A stretch of DNA of 64,000 bases. It comes from Halichoerus grypus (taxonomy: Eukaryota; Chordata; Mammalia; Carnivora; Phocidae). The stretch lies in contig NC_135726.1 of the NCBI RefSeq assembly GCF_964656455.1, positions 28,283,168 through 28,347,167 on the forward strand, in the 5' to 3' direction. Below are positions 1 through 10,795 of the stretch, piece by piece. Position 1 is the first letter of the stretch. The number at the start of each line of letters is the position of its first letter. The position numbers and the translations under genes were made by a program. The notes under the pieces are model-generated. The model had not been told where the DNA came from, searched no databases, and saw only the letters and a list, made by a program, of their open reading frames with translations.

Positions 1-1284
1 TTGGTAAATTCATGGCGCTTGGTCCAATTTTCTGTTCTTAAGATGATAGAAATATTGGGACAAACTGATAGACCACCTGCAAGGTTAAAGTCACTTCTGT
101 GTCCTCAGGCTACATTGTCCCACCTGCTACGGGACCTTCTATGCCAAAGCCATTCATGCTTGCTTATCTCCCTGGGCTCATCTCACCCAAGGAAGGGTGG
201 CCCTCGCTTGCTTGGTTCTACAGCTACACCAGCTGGGGCATCCAGAGGCGAGGTTAACTTGCCAAGTTCACATGGCCAGGCAGAGGCAAAGGGTGAGCCC
301 TCCTTCCACTATTTGCATGGGAGGGAGAAGGGACCCCTCGGCTGGTGCCTATTTTTAGAACCAGACTGAGCCAAAGAATTGGACTCGTTCTTCTGAAAAG
401 CTGTGAGTGGAATGCAGCCTCACAATAAACCATAATCAAAACCTGACTTTGCAAGGCAGGGAGGGAAAGAGCCCGTCCTGTTAGTCCTTGATTCAAACAT
501 CCCTCAGGAGGGAACGGGAGCATAGCTGGGCCTGCCTATGGAGGGTGATGCAGCAAGGCACCAGCCCTGGGTGGCCACGGGCACTTCATGGCTCTGTCTG
601 GGCCTCAGTGTCCCTGCCTCTGCCATGAGGAGGGTCAAGGTGATTTCATTCCGCCCCTCCAGTCTCTCTAATTCCAGAAAACCTGTTCTGCTTTAAGTTG
701 CTGACCCAGGGACACTTGACAGGCTCAGATCTAAGAAGAGTAGTGTAGAGAAAGTAGAGATCTAAGAATAGAGTGGGGAATAAAGCTCAGCTTTGGGGGC
801 TCTGGGGTACCATGTTCCTCAGGACCACTGTGCACAGTTGTGCAGGTTGTTCACTGCACCAGAGCATCCCTAATAAAGCTAAGGGAAGAAGGAATTCAGC
901 CTGTGCTCCATTGTTTTGTTACAGGGGCTTGTTTGCCCTGATGAAGGCGCACCTCTGCTAATGGGCCCGAAGGCACCATATGAGCTAGCAAGGGGTCCTA
1001 GTGTTCCCCTCCCACTGCACATCCACTCCCTAAATGACTCCACCCACATTTTGCTTCAATACCCAAACAATCGCCCTGATTTAGTGTCACACATGAAATC
1101 TTATAGCCTGAGGTCAGAGATCATGAGCACTAAACATGACTTTGGAGCCCAAGGTAGCCGAGGGCAAAGGGGCTGGGGGAAAGGAGCACCTCCAGTGTGG
1201 GAAAAAGCCAACAGGCCAGGCCAGTGACCCGGAGACATCTCTGGACCTGGGCCCCTGCCCAGCTCATGGTCCAGAAGCCACCTC
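1..1284. other. Unique non-coding DNA, no gene seen
   Basis: No recognisable exon, RNA gene or young repeat. Open frames of 60-120 codons occur on both strands over the same bases, as expected by chance in moderately GC-rich DNA. A weak MIR-like phrase (gggcctcagtgtccctgcc) lies near 600-620 but is too degraded to call. Confidence 0.6.
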
Positions 1285-1430
1285 ACTACCAGCTCCCCAT
1301 GTGGCCTTCGAGAAATCACTTTTTCTTCCCGGGCCTCAGCTTTCTCATCTATGAAATGGGGGTGATTCTCCCAGGGCCCCGTAGGAGGTCGGGGGGCAGT
1401 GCAGGTGAAAGCACATGCTAGGCCCAGCAC
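1285..1430 (+). repeat. MIR SINE fragment
   Basis: The core runs in MIR order: tgtggcctt..gagaaatcact, then gggcctcagctttctcatct, then atgaaatggg. These match the MIR phrase 'tgtgaccttgggcaagtcact..cctcagtttcctcatctgtaaaatggg'. It is an ancient tRNA-derived SINE fossil and the frames across it are not genes. Confidence 0.75.
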
Positions 1431-2359
1431 ACAGCCCCGGCTAATGGCCAGCCACCATGCAGGGTGTGCGGTGGCTCGGCTTCCCCGGGGGCCACCCTGG
1501 AAGCCTCACCCCGCCCTGTCCCCTGGCCTCGTGCACGCAGACTATCCTCTTCTCTGCCCTCAGGACGCGCCCGCTCCCCACAAACTCTGCAGGGCTGCCT
1601 GCCTGCAAAGCTCATCTCCAGGATGACAAGACGTAGGGACAGGCGAGACACACTCTTCAAGTAGTCAGAGGAATTGTCAGCCCCGTCCTCCCTGAGCTGA
1701 GGGGCCGCCTTCCCCTCCTTCTGTGGCCCAGCGGCAATGGGAGAGTCTAGAAGGCCTAGGTGTGATCCTTGCTTTTTGGGAGCTGGCCCAGCCAAGGGGA
1801 CAAAGAATAGGAGATGGGTGTCACCAGGCCGGGTGGCCCCTTGATGCCTCTTCCATAGAAGTGTCCATACGACCAACGAGCCCCTGGTCCACGCCAGGGG
1901 TCCTGTCTGCAGTGCCAGGGCTGACCAGGGGTGACCGTGTCCATCCAGGCACAACTCTGAGGCCCAGGAGGCCTGCAGGCTCCCAGATTCAAGGCCAAGA
2001 TGGGGTGAGTGCTGTCTGGCTTTTAATTGGCTGCCATCTCAAGCTCTCAGATCATGCAAGGTGACGGCTGACCCAGCCACTCTCCGTAATTGGGATCAAG
2101 TGCCCTCTCGGAGTCTGGAAAGGAGGCTCTGGGGCACAAAAGGCCCTCCGAGCCTGACCTCTCAACGCCCTGGCTACCAGTAGGAACCCCAGCCCCTGCC
2201 CCCTGCAGCCTCCTCCCCCGGCAGCCTCCTCCCGGCCTCAGCGGGCCAGCCGCACATGCTGGAGAGGAGAGAGTAGGGAAGGAGGAGCTGGGAGCCCACT
2301 TCTCCTCCTCTTCCTCAGGCCTCTCCTCTCCTCTCTGTCACTCTTGACGCAGACACCAG
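1431..2359. other. GC-rich unique DNA, no gene seen
   Basis: GC-rich stretch. A 178-codon minus-strand frame (1418-1954) overlaps plus-strand frames throughout and shows no domain, low-complexity signature or splice context I recognise, so I treat it as chance. The end (2200-2340) has CT-rich patches (cctcctcccggc, ctcctcctcttcctc). Confidence 0.55.
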
Positions 2360-2515
2360 TTTGAGTCAGATCTGGGGGCCTAGCCTAACTCTGCCATTTA
2401 CTGGCTGGAGGCAAGTTCAAGCCTTCCTGAGCCTCAGTTTTCATATCTGCTAAATAGGCACCTTTATGTCACCCAGCCCATGTGGCTAAGAGGATTAAAA
2501 GACATGATGTGTATC
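2360..2515 (+). repeat. MIR SINE fragment
   Basis: Reads aactctgccatttactggctgg, then cctgagcctcagttttcatatctg, then aggattaaaagacatg, which is the MIR order 'ggctctgccacttactagctg..gcctcagtttcctcatctg..aggattaaatga'. Confidence 0.8.
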
Positions 2516-2549
2516 CATGGTCTGTCTAGTCCTCACCCCACACCCTCTC

Positions 2550-2660
2550 CCTGCATGAAACGGAATAATAATGCCAACCCACCCAGCTCCCTAATTCAGC
2601 AAAGGGAATGTCCTCTGTTAGCTCTAGAATGCTATGCAAATATTTACTGTTATTACATCA
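2550..2660 (+). repeat. MIR 3' fragment, degraded
   Basis: Starts with aaacggaataataatgccaacc and ends with tgctatgcaaatatttactgttatt, like the second half and tail of MIR. The middle is poorly preserved. It probably represents a second insertion next to the preceding MIR. Confidence 0.45.
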
Positions 2661-2679
2661 ATGATGAACATTGACAATA

Positions 2680-2905
2680 ACAATAGCCAATATGTCGTGG
2701 GAGTTTAACTACGTGCGTCCAGCTAACCAGACACTTGTGCTCCGTACCTTTCTCTGCATTGTCTCCTCGTATGCTCACCTCACCTCAATCCAGTGGGCAC
2801 ACTTGTCATTCCCACTTTGCAGATGGGGAAACTGAGGCATAGACAAGTTGAGGAACCTATTCAAGATCACAGAGGATGGAGAGGCCTAGATTTGAGGTTG
2901 GGTCT
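2680..2905 (-). repeat. MIR SINE, near full length, minus orientation
   Basis: Read on the plus strand it gives aatagccaata, cccactttgcagatgggg, aaactgaggcatagacaagttgagg and caagatcacagagg. This is the reverse complement of MIR ('ccccattttacagatgaggaaactgaggcacagagagg'). Confidence 0.8.
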
Positions 2906-3679
2906 GATTTCACTCCAGAGCCTGCCCTTGACCGATGAGCCCCGGTGCCCTCGTGAGCAGTGTGCTTTTACTGAGGCTCCCAGGCCCCAGCCTTGTGCTG
3001 GGGGCTCCCAACTAGATGAAGCAGGGCCCTGCCCCGCGGGCCTGGTTCAGCCCAGGTGCCATCCACTGACCCCTCCATGATGCCCATCTCAGAGCCTGTG
3101 CACCAAGGTGCTGATCAGTCCTGGGAAGGCTCCTATGATCCCAGTTTCCACCCAGCCCCTCCGCTGGCTCCCTCCCATCCCCTAATCCATCCCATTAGTC
3201 CCATCAAGGGTTAGACACTTGCAGCCTGTCCTTAGGTTGAGAAGCCAGCCACGCCCTCCCCGCCCCCTGCTTCCCACCATTACATTAGGGGGTGTTGAGT
3301 TGAATGGTGTAAGGCAGGATTTGGGGGGGACGTGTCTTTTTCTCCCATGAATACCACTCCTCCTCTGTTTGGCATCTGCCGTGTCTGGAAGGAAGCAAAG
3401 ACTTTCAGCATTTTATAAAAGCTGAAAATTTTCTGGGGGGTGGAGAAAAAGTCACGTGAGTGAGAAAGCCCAGCGCATTTTTGGGAATCGGTGAAGTCTG
3501 GAGGGGGATATGAGATGAGATGAAGCTGGTACCTAACAGCTCAGAATGCTAAAAGCCTAGCACCCCGCACAGAGGCATCTAGACTTCATCCTGTCTAGGA
3601 GCCATGGAAAGCTGTGGATCGGGAGGCTGACCCACTCCAAGATGACTTAGGAAAATAACTTCGGTTGCAATAATGAGGA
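2906..3679. other. Unique non-coding DNA
   Basis: No gene recognised. 3380-3440 is AT-rich (agcattttataaaagctgaaa). 3590-3650 (gagccatggaaagctgtgg) resembles the internal part of L2-type repeats but is too short to assign. Confidence 0.5.
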
Positions 3680-3805
3680 TTCATTCATCCCTTGCACAAA
3701 TATTTATTGAGCAACTACTACCTTTGAAATACCATTTCAGGCTCTAGGGACTGAATGGTGAACAAGATTAGTAGTGCCCTTGCCCTAGTGAGAAATTTCT
3801 AGGGG
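3680..3805 (-). repeat. L2 LINE 3' end, minus orientation
   Basis: Contains attcattcat, then acaaatatttattgagcaac, then tgaatggtgaacaagatta. This is the reverse complement of the L2 3' end (tail of TTGAATGAATGA type). It is an ancient non-LTR fossil. Confidence 0.75.
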
Positions 3806-4109
3806 GAAAGCCCCCCTGCACTGGGGTGGCTGGGAGGGTGGCCAAGGGAGCTCTTCGGGGGTTGTTCAATTTCTCTTCCCATTTCCCCTGCTTCTCCTCC
3901 CCAGCTCAAGCAAGGCCACCTTCCCCCTGGCTTTGCACATTGCAGACACAGTCTTGGGACAAGTTGGTCTACCTAGACACCTCTATGATAGTCTGACCCC
4001 TGGGCCACCCAGAACCACCGCCCCAGGAGCTCCACTCCTATGCCCCAGGCTCCTCTGCTAATCAGCTGGGTCCTTGCTTGTCTGTACCTGGCTCCTACCT
4101 GCCAGCATC

Positions 4110-4670
4110 TTTTTTCTCTTTAATTGTGGTAAAATACACAGAACATAAAATTGACCATTGTAACCATTTTTACATGTACGCGGTTCATTATATGAGCGTC
4201 GTTGTGCACCTGATCTCCAAACTTGTTCATACGCTTTAAACAACTGTCCCTTCCCCTCTCCCCAGGACCCCTGGAAACCACCATTGTATGCATTCTATGA
4301 ATTTGCTACTCTAGATATCTCATATAAGTGGAATCAGACACTATTTGTCTTTTTGTAACAGGCTTATTTTGCTTAGCACAACGTCCTCAAGGTTCATCTG
4401 TGTTGTAGCAGGGGTCAGAATTCCCTTCCTTTGTAAGGATGAATAATGTTCCAGGTATGTATATATCACATTTTGTTGATCCGTTCACCCATTGATGGAT
4501 ACTTGCATTGTTTCCACCTTTCGGCTACTGTGAATAATGCTGCTATGAAGATGGGTACACGTGTATCTCTTTGAGTCCCTGGTGTCAGTTCTCTTGGACA
4601 TACACCCAGCAGTGGAATTGGTGGATCATACAGTAAAGCTAGTTTTAATTTTTTGAGAAATGAGTGCCAA
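4110..4670. mobile_element. Old mammalian L1 (L1M) non-coding 3' region
   Basis: Contains the familiar L1M phrases aacataaaattgaccattgt, ctggaaaccaccattgta, ggaatcagacactatttg, ctactgtgaataatgctgct and gcagtggaattggtgg, in that order. No ORF remains. I do not commit to orientation or to the L1M subfamily. Confidence 0.8.
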
Positions 4671-5080
4671 CATCGTAAGTTGAGCTAATCAGCATAAAAA
4701 CACAATCACATGCAACAGCTTAAAAATCCACCTCTCCCTGTGGATTATCTCAGTTCAGACACAACTCAGGAGATTCTGTTTTTAGCCCAAAGCCCCTTGG
4801 AGTAGCTGGTGTCAGAGCCAGGAAGGACAGTTCGCAAACAGTGGTTAAGATCTACGCTTGCTCAACCAGTGACACAGGTAACCACTCGTTGCTTTAGGCA
4901 ACATTGATTGGTGATGTCAGGATATCAAGACTCTGGGGAAGTTTCCAGTAGAATTCAAAACACAATGGGGTGAATTTACAAACCTCTCAATGGGCCCAAA
5001 GACCCTAATAAAAGTAACAAGCTTTATTTAACAACCAGCAACCAAATAAGGCATGATTAACCCCGTCAAGACCATTGTAG
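4671..5080. other. Repeat-poor unique DNA, possible conserved non-coding DNA
   Basis: No repeat recognised. AT-rich with homeodomain-like cores (gagctaatcagc, catgattaacccc, ctttatttaacaacc). Without an alignment conservation is only a guess. Confidence 0.35.
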
Positions 5081-5287
5081 CTAATGTTTCTCCACCTTGG
5101 CACTATTGACATTTGGGGCCAGATAATTCTTTGTTGGGGGTGGGCCCTCTGCCTTATACACCCTGGCCTCTCGGGCTAGATTCCGGTAGCACGTTCCTCC
5201 CCGTGTGACAAGCAAAAATGTCTCCAAGACATTGCAAAGGTCCCCTGGGGCTGGCAGTAAAGGATTGCCCCCAGTGGAGAACCACTG
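5081..5287 (-). mobile_element. MER5A-type hAT-Charlie MITE, minus orientation
   Basis: The plus strand reads gcactattgacatttgggg, ccagataattctttgttggg, atgtctccaagacattgc and ends ggagaaccactg. This is the reverse complement of MER5A, which begins CAGTGGTTCTC. It is non-autonomous and full length within a few bases. Confidence 0.85.
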
Positions 5288-6404
5288 GCCAGAGCGTCGT
5301 GCATCACGTGTTGCTGTGACCACTGCTGTTATTTAGACAATGATGGTCGGGTGACCGTAAAACCATATACATTTGAACCAAAGCCAACCTGGGAGCACAA
5401 GGTCGAGAATGTTCGCGGGAAGGACTGAAAGAGGAATGGATTGGTCCTGGGAGTACTCCGCACAAGTCTCCTCTGGGCTGCGATGGGCAATGGGCTGGTA
5501 GAGCCAAGTCTGTACACAAGACTGCAGGGGGCAGATTTGGCCTTCAGAACAAGACCCGCCTTCCGGGGGGGTTTTACGTGCATATTGCAGCTGCTGTGTG
5601 CGCTCATTATAAATGATTATGAATTATTCTTCATTGCTCAAGAAAGTAGGTCTTAGGCACGGCCCCTATGGCTCCATATGGGATCCGAGATGAAGCCGCC
5701 GTGCTTTTCTAGGGCATTTGAAAGAAGGGGGTCCATTTCCTTACCCATAACAAAGTCAAATCCAGCCCCGGAGTGGGGCTGTCTCAAAGGTGGGGTGCAG
5801 AGAGGTATGGAGGCGTCTTCCTTCCGGTGGATGGCTGGCCTGGGCAGCGAACGGGGGGTTTTGAAGCTCCTGGTGAGATGCGTCAAGGGGGGGTCCCCTG
5901 ATTCCCACGGATTCGTGTTCCCCGTCCCAACACGGCCTTCAGCGCACGGGCCAAAGGGGACAGAGAGGAGGAGAGCCCGTGTTGCAGCATTAAGAGATCT
6001 AGAGAGCTGTTCCAATGAATGACTGAAGGTTTAGCTCCGCGAGGCCCTGGGTTTGCAGCGAGGCCCAGATCCACTCCCTGCTGCGGAGCCCTGCGGCCAC
6101 TGAAGGGCCAGAGTCGGCTGCTCCGAGCCAGGCCCCCACCGGCCCACGGTCATGCCAGCTGGGGCAGGTGTTGGACAACGGACAGGCGGGCCCTCTGAGG
6201 GCCCCGGCCAGGAGAGCGCACGCAGAGTTGCATTTCCCTGTCACTTCAGCCACCGACCGCATGGGCTGTAAATCAGCATCCAGCCAGATGAAGGCATTCT
6301 CAGTGAGGTCCTCGGGGGAGGCTGTGGAGCAGAGTGGGAGGGGCTGGGATGGCCGGCCTTGAACCCTGAGGCCCTTTGTGAAGGTTCTCCGCTGCACCGG
6401 GCTT
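5288..6404. other. Repeat-free unique block with raised CpG content
   Basis: No repeat recognised over about 1.1 kb, unusual for this window. 5600-5645 has an AT-rich homeodomain-like cluster (cattataaatgattatgaat). 5660-6340 is richer in CpG than its neighbours. Open frames of 114 and 120 codons lie on opposite strands over the same bases (5653-6022) and are likely mutual shadows. Could be a regulatory element or a degraded CpG island. Confidence 0.4.
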
Positions 6405-6598
6405 ATGAGAGCACACTCTAGCCTCCCAGGATCTGGGTTCAAATCCCCATACCGCCGGTGTATGACTTCGGGCAGGTCACTTCACCCTCCACACCTTGGG
6501 ATCTGTCAGACCCTACCCCACGGAAACCTTGCCCAGAGGAAGTGAGTTGATACATGAAAAACACTAGAACACTCCCTGGTGCTCAGGAAGCACAGGGT
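6405..6598 (+). repeat. MIR SINE
   Basis: Runs from tatgagagcacactctagcc through ggatctgggttcaaatcccc, gacttcgggcaggtcacttc and gtgagttgatacatgaaa, matching MIR from its head to its tail. Confidence 0.75.
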
Positions 6599-6619
6599 GA
6601 ACCTTTCTTACTGCAATGT

Positions 6620-6790
6620 AGCCTCCAGCAAGTCATTTCGAGTTCTCTGAGCTTCAGTGTTCCGTTGTCTAAGAGAGCAACAACAGTGCCTTCCAAGGAG
6701 GGAAAATGAAACAAGAAAACACATCTGATGTGTTGAGGCCAACGCCTGGCACATGGCTGGTGTTCCATAATGGGTGGGCGTCATTTTTAT
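6620..6790 (+). repeat. MIR SINE fragment
   Basis: Contains ccagcaagtcatttcgagtt, ctctgagcttcagtgttcc and aacgcctggcacatggctgg, in the order of the MIR core and 3' part. It sits directly after another MIR in the same orientation. Confidence 0.7.
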
Positions 6791-7384
6791 GTGATTGACA
6801 AAACCCTGTCCCGGCTTCTGATTCCTCTGCCTTCTGGTTGTGTTGTCCCCTCTTGCTTTTCTGGATTGGAGGAGCTGAGGGTGTTTTCAGATCATAATGA
6901 CGCTTGCGATTAAAGGGCCAGTGCCGTAGGACGTCTGTCAGATCAGTACTTGATCCGGCCATGGGATTGTTGCTACTTCCCGCATCTTCTCAGGGTTTCC
7001 CTGCCTGGTGACAATTTCCGTGGAAGGCAGTTACGGCCACCGAGCAGAGAATTAGAGAATGCCCCCCCCCCCCACACCCTTCCAGCTAGGCAAATGTTGC
7101 AGCTGGTTTCCCCTCCCTGAGCACCATGCGTTATCAGGAGGCAATCAAGTCCCTTGCTGGGGTAGAGGTCAACACAGAGAGGCTCCCAGCTACTCCCTGC
7201 AGGGGCCTGGCTCTGTCCCTAACTTGCGAGCCCACCCTGGGCCGGAACTTCATCTCTCTGGGGTTCGATTTAGGTGAAGAGGTACCAATAATGTGAGGTC
7301 ACCAAAAGTACGTTAAGACTTTGAGGAAGCCAAAGCAAGGCACAGGGCACGGTCCCTCTGGTGTCGGGCGGAGGAGCGTGAAAT
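6791..7384. other. Unique DNA with a 12-base poly-C run
   Basis: No gene seen. A run of 12 C occupies 7062-7073. The rest is unremarkable unique sequence. Confidence 0.6.
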
Positions 7385-7500
7385 GGCCCGGAATTCAAGG
7401 GATGTGGGTTCTCGCCCAGGCTGCGTGCCCTCAGACAAGCCGCCCCACCTGCCCGGGACTTGTATTGCACGTCTGTAAAGTAGGCATTACACACATAAAT
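7385..7500 (+). repeat. MIR SINE fragment
   Basis: gatgtgggttctcgcccagg, ctcagacaagccgcccc and cgtctgtaaagtaggcatta match a diverged MIR ('ctgggttcgaatcc..gggcaagtcac..catctgtaaaatgggcat'). Confidence 0.6.
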
Positions 7501-7875
7501 CACTTGTTTGTGTTCCTAGCTATTTATACCCCGCCTGCTTCCAAAAAGGATTTGAGACAGCTTGTAATCAGATGCTGTGAAAATAGACGTGGAAAATCAA
7601 AGACCACGAGGAAGGAGGAAGAAGAGGCAAATATACCAGCCGCATGGACTGACAGTTTCTGTGGTTAATCTGACCCTTTTTGCCTTGGATCCCAGGAAGC
7701 TCGGGGCTAAATTTATTATTCCAGAGTTACACAATCCAGACAAAGAAAATGTTCAAAGAAAATCCATTCTTACCAGTTGTTCAAGAGAGACCACTTTTTC
7801 CCTGGAATTAAATTTGGAAACAAATCGACAAAGATACCGAACCTCAAAAACTGCTCTATAAATATTGGTCTTTAC
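7501..7875. other. Unique non-coding DNA
   Basis: AT-rich, with no repeat I can name and no recognised protein in any frame. Confidence 0.5.
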
Positions 7876-8340
7876 ATTGATTCACTCAATGACTACTTAC
7901 TGAGCAAGATGCCAGGTGTTGCGAATGGTGGGGATACGGGCTGAACAAAGCTAACAAAGTAGCTGCCCTCGTAAAGTATATTTTAGTGAAGGAAAACACA
8001 CAGTATATAATAAACAACACCAAGTAAATAAACAAGAAAAGATGAGATAATAAGTACAGCCCTGAAAATGATAGGGTTGGGGGCAGAGAGGGGTGACGCT
8101 ACCTTGGAAGGTCAAGAAAGCATCTTTGCAAAAGTAGCATTTGAGCAGAGAGCAGAATGGCAAGAAAACAGAAGCCTTGGCAACATTTGAGGCGAGACGA
8201 TATTCCAAGCAGAGGGAACAGCAAGTGCAAATGTCCTGGGGACAGGAGGGAGGACTTGGCATTTAGGAGGAGAGGGGCAAGAAGAGTGGCAAAGCATAAG
8301 ATGAGGAGGAGAGGAATATGAGGTGGAGATGAGAGGCCAG
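7876..8340 (-). mobile_element. L2 LINE 3' region, minus orientation
   Basis: From left to right it has ttcactcaatgactacttac, gatacgggctgaacaaag, agtatataataaacaacacc, gcatttgagcagagagcaga and ccaagcagagggaacagcaa. These are successive segments of the reverse-complemented L2 3' region, covering about 460 bp. Confidence 0.8.
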
Positions 8341-8349
8341 TTCATGGAG

Positions 8350-8521
8350 GCTGGAGGTTCTCACTCTGAGCTGAGTGTTAGAATCACCTGGGAAGCTCTT
8401 CATACCATGCTCTTGGTCCCATCCCTGGAGATTCTGATGGAATTGGTTTAGAGTGGGGCCCAGATCTGTTTGTTTCAAAAGCTCTCCAAGTGATTCTACA
8501 GAGCAATGGGGCAAGAACCAG
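8350..8521 (+). mobile_element. MER5B-like hAT-Charlie MITE
   Basis: Begins ctggaggttctcactctgag, has gttagaatcacctgggaagc, gtggggcccagatctg and ends near ggcaagaacc. Order and length fit the short hAT MITE whose consensus starts CAGTGGTTCTCAA. The subfamily name is from memory. Confidence 0.65.
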
Positions 8522-9441
8522 GGGCATAGGGCCTCATCGACCATCATAAGAAATCTACTCAATGTGTTAGAAATTCACAGGGGGATTTTTTAAGTCTTCT
8601 CTGCTGCTGGATGGAGTGTGTATCTAAATAGAACAAGGGTAGAAGGAGCAAACAGGGTATGCCCAGGGATCTTAGGGAATGTGGGGCCCTAGGCAAGTAT
8701 TTTTTCAGGGCCTCTGTCAATATAAATAATTTGAGACATCCAAAATCAACGAGTCAGCACCATTCAGGTGGCCGGAACTCACAGGATCCCATGAAAGAAA
8801 TACTTCATTGACCATTGCGAGTGATCTGCTTGCCAGGCTGCCCTCCTGGAACTACAGCCAGGCCGTGGGCCCCAGGATGATCCCATAGGTAGGAGTCCTG
8901 GAGCTCCCTGGGACAGCTGGTCTACCCAATGTTGCAAACTTCAGGGACAGGTTTCTGACCGGGGCCACAAAGGAGGAGAGAGATGGGAACCATGCCTAAA
9001 CGAGTCCCTATCAGGACTCAGGGTACCCAGTGACACCGCTGGCCCCAGCTGGTTCCAGGCACTAGAAGGGGGACTTAGACTTACAAACTTAGACTCCAAA
9101 GCACAGGACTACTGCGGCTCAGGGCCCAGAACAGGGCTAAGGATGGCATTGGGAGGGACATAGGTGGTGGAGGTGAGAGATGACACCGGTCTGTGTGGAG
9201 ATGGTAGCAGAGCATGGAGAAAAGTGGATTGATCCAGGGATCCAGGATCCACGGCGGGAGGCAGAGCTCTTTTTATGAGCAGAATGTACGACCATGCTAG
9301 TCAACAGGGCTGTTGGCAAATACTGGGTTTTTTTGTTTAAGGACACATGGCAGAATCACACTCCATGGGTTGTCCCTCAGGGCGGCTCTGTTGAACAGAC
9401 ATTCCCCCATCCCACAGTGGATGTGTCACACAAGTGAAAAG
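8522..9441. other. Unique non-coding DNA
   Basis: No gene, exon or named repeat recognised. Frames are short and overlap on both strands. Confidence 0.5.
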
Positions 9442-9660
9442 TCAGCTGTGTTGGGGCGCCTGGGGGGCTCAGTCGGTTGGGCGTCTGCCTTCGGCTTGGG
9501 TCATGACCCCAGGGTCCTGGGATGGTGCCCCGAGTCTGGCTCCCTGCTCAGTGGGGAGTCTGCTTCTCCCTCTCACTCTGCCTCTCCCCCCTCACTTGTG
9601 CACTCTCTCTCTCTCTCAAAATAAATAAATAAAATCTTTAAAAAAAAATCAGCTGTGTTG
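9442..9660 (+). mobile_element. CAN SINE (SINEC) with intact target-site duplication
   Basis: The element body (9454-9648) opens gggcgcctggggggctcagt, carries the tRNA-like promoter region, a CT-rich segment, (AATA)n and an A-tail. A 12-base duplication, tcagctgtgttg, flanks it at 9442-9453 and 9649-9660 without mismatch, which suggests a fairly young carnivoran insertion. Confidence 0.95.
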
Positions 9661-9899
9661 TGGGAAGCCTCTGAGATGAAAGACTGAGGAGGTACTTGTT
9701 ATAGCAGCATACCCAGGCTCATCCTGACCAATACGGGGACTCTCGGCTGGCCCCAAGTAGGGTTTCACCCTCAGTTTCCTCTTGCCCTTGGCACACCGCG
9801 GGGGGCCTCCCAAGCCTTATCCACTTGTCAGGACCCCAGCCCTAGTAGACGGCCATTTGCTGGGCCTTCGGTGGTGTCTGGAATGAACCCAGGTGGGTA
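9661..9899. other. Unique GC-rich DNA
   Basis: Nothing recognisable. Confidence 0.5.
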
Positions 9900-10200
9900 G
9901 AGAACAGGTGCGTGGCGCTCGCCCTGCAGGCTGGCCAGCCTGGGCTCCCGCGCCCCCTGCCCTGGCTGCGGGCTCATTAGATGAAAGTGCTATCACCTGT
10001 CAGACAAACTGCTAGAACTGTGATAAATTAATGATCAAATGGTGCACTCGGCGCAGGCCCTGTACTGCCGCGGCTACTTGCAAGCCGGCCGGGTGCTTAA
10101 AAAATGCAGCCGGCATTAAAAAAAAATCAGGCGTTAAAGGAAAATGTCACCCGGCTTTTCAAAAAGGATCTGTTTTAAAATGACCACAGACGGCTCGGTT
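9900..10200. promoter_or_regulatory. Candidate conserved non-coding element
   Basis: Repeat-free. Contains gctcattagatgaaagtgc, tatcacctgtcagacaaac (overlapping E-box CACCTG and TGTCA sites) and gataaattaatgatcaaatg (TAAT cores). The dense transcription-factor-like words in an otherwise GC-rich setting resemble a vertebrate enhancer. Conservation cannot be tested here. Confidence 0.35.
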
Positions 10201-10544
10201 TCAGAGTCTTTATTTGATTCCTGTTCTTTGTATTTTGTTTTATTGCTCACAAGGAAGGAAGGGGGGCGGGGGAGTGGGGAGAGGGCAGAAGGAAGGTTTG
10301 GAATTTCTGACGGTTTTCAACCAGCCTCTGGCAGGGGATTCAACCCCGATTGACGAACATTGGGAGATTCTTCCCAGCACCTCGCCGCATTCGGTGTCTG
10401 AGCAGTAATTGCATTACAAATATAATAGTTACCTTTTTTGGGGGGTACTAAGATCTTTATTTTCTTATTTCATTTACTAGCTCTGATAGTGGGACTGGAT
10501 GGTTAGCAACATCCAGATAAGGAAACTGACCCTTAAAAAGTTAC
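10201..10544. other. Unique DNA with a G-rich tract
   Basis: 10250-10285 is purine-rich (ggaaggggggcgggggagtg). The remainder is AT-rich with nothing recognisable, except that 10500-10544 may be a worn MIR start. Confidence 0.45.
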
Positions 10545-10715
10545 GTTGGTTGACACTCCTCTGAGTGCTGACAATGTATACTTTACACGCTCCTTCTCAC
10601 ACGATGGGGCTCCAGCGTTAGAGGAAAGGAAAGGGTGGGGATCAGAGAGGCTAAGCCACTGGCCCCCAGTCACACAGCCAATAAGTGGTGATTTCTGGAT
10701 CCTGGACCCCTGGAA
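10545..10715 (-). repeat. MIR SINE fragment, minus orientation
   Basis: ctctgagtgctgacaatgta, gagaggctaagccactggcc and cagtcacacagccaataagt are reverse-complement MIR words ('agaggttaagtaacttgccc', 'aaggtcacacagctagtaag'). Confidence 0.7.
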
Positions 10716-10748
10716 TCTCATCCCTGAGGGCCTCTGGGGGCAATTTCC

Positions 10749-10795
10749 AAAAAGAAAAAAAAAAGAAAGAAAGAAAAAAGAAGCAGGAAAAAGAC
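10749..10795. repeat. A-rich/(AAAG)n low-complexity tract
   Basis: About 45 bases of A with interspersed G (aaaaaaaagaaagaaagaaa). It has no SINE body upstream. Confidence 0.85.
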
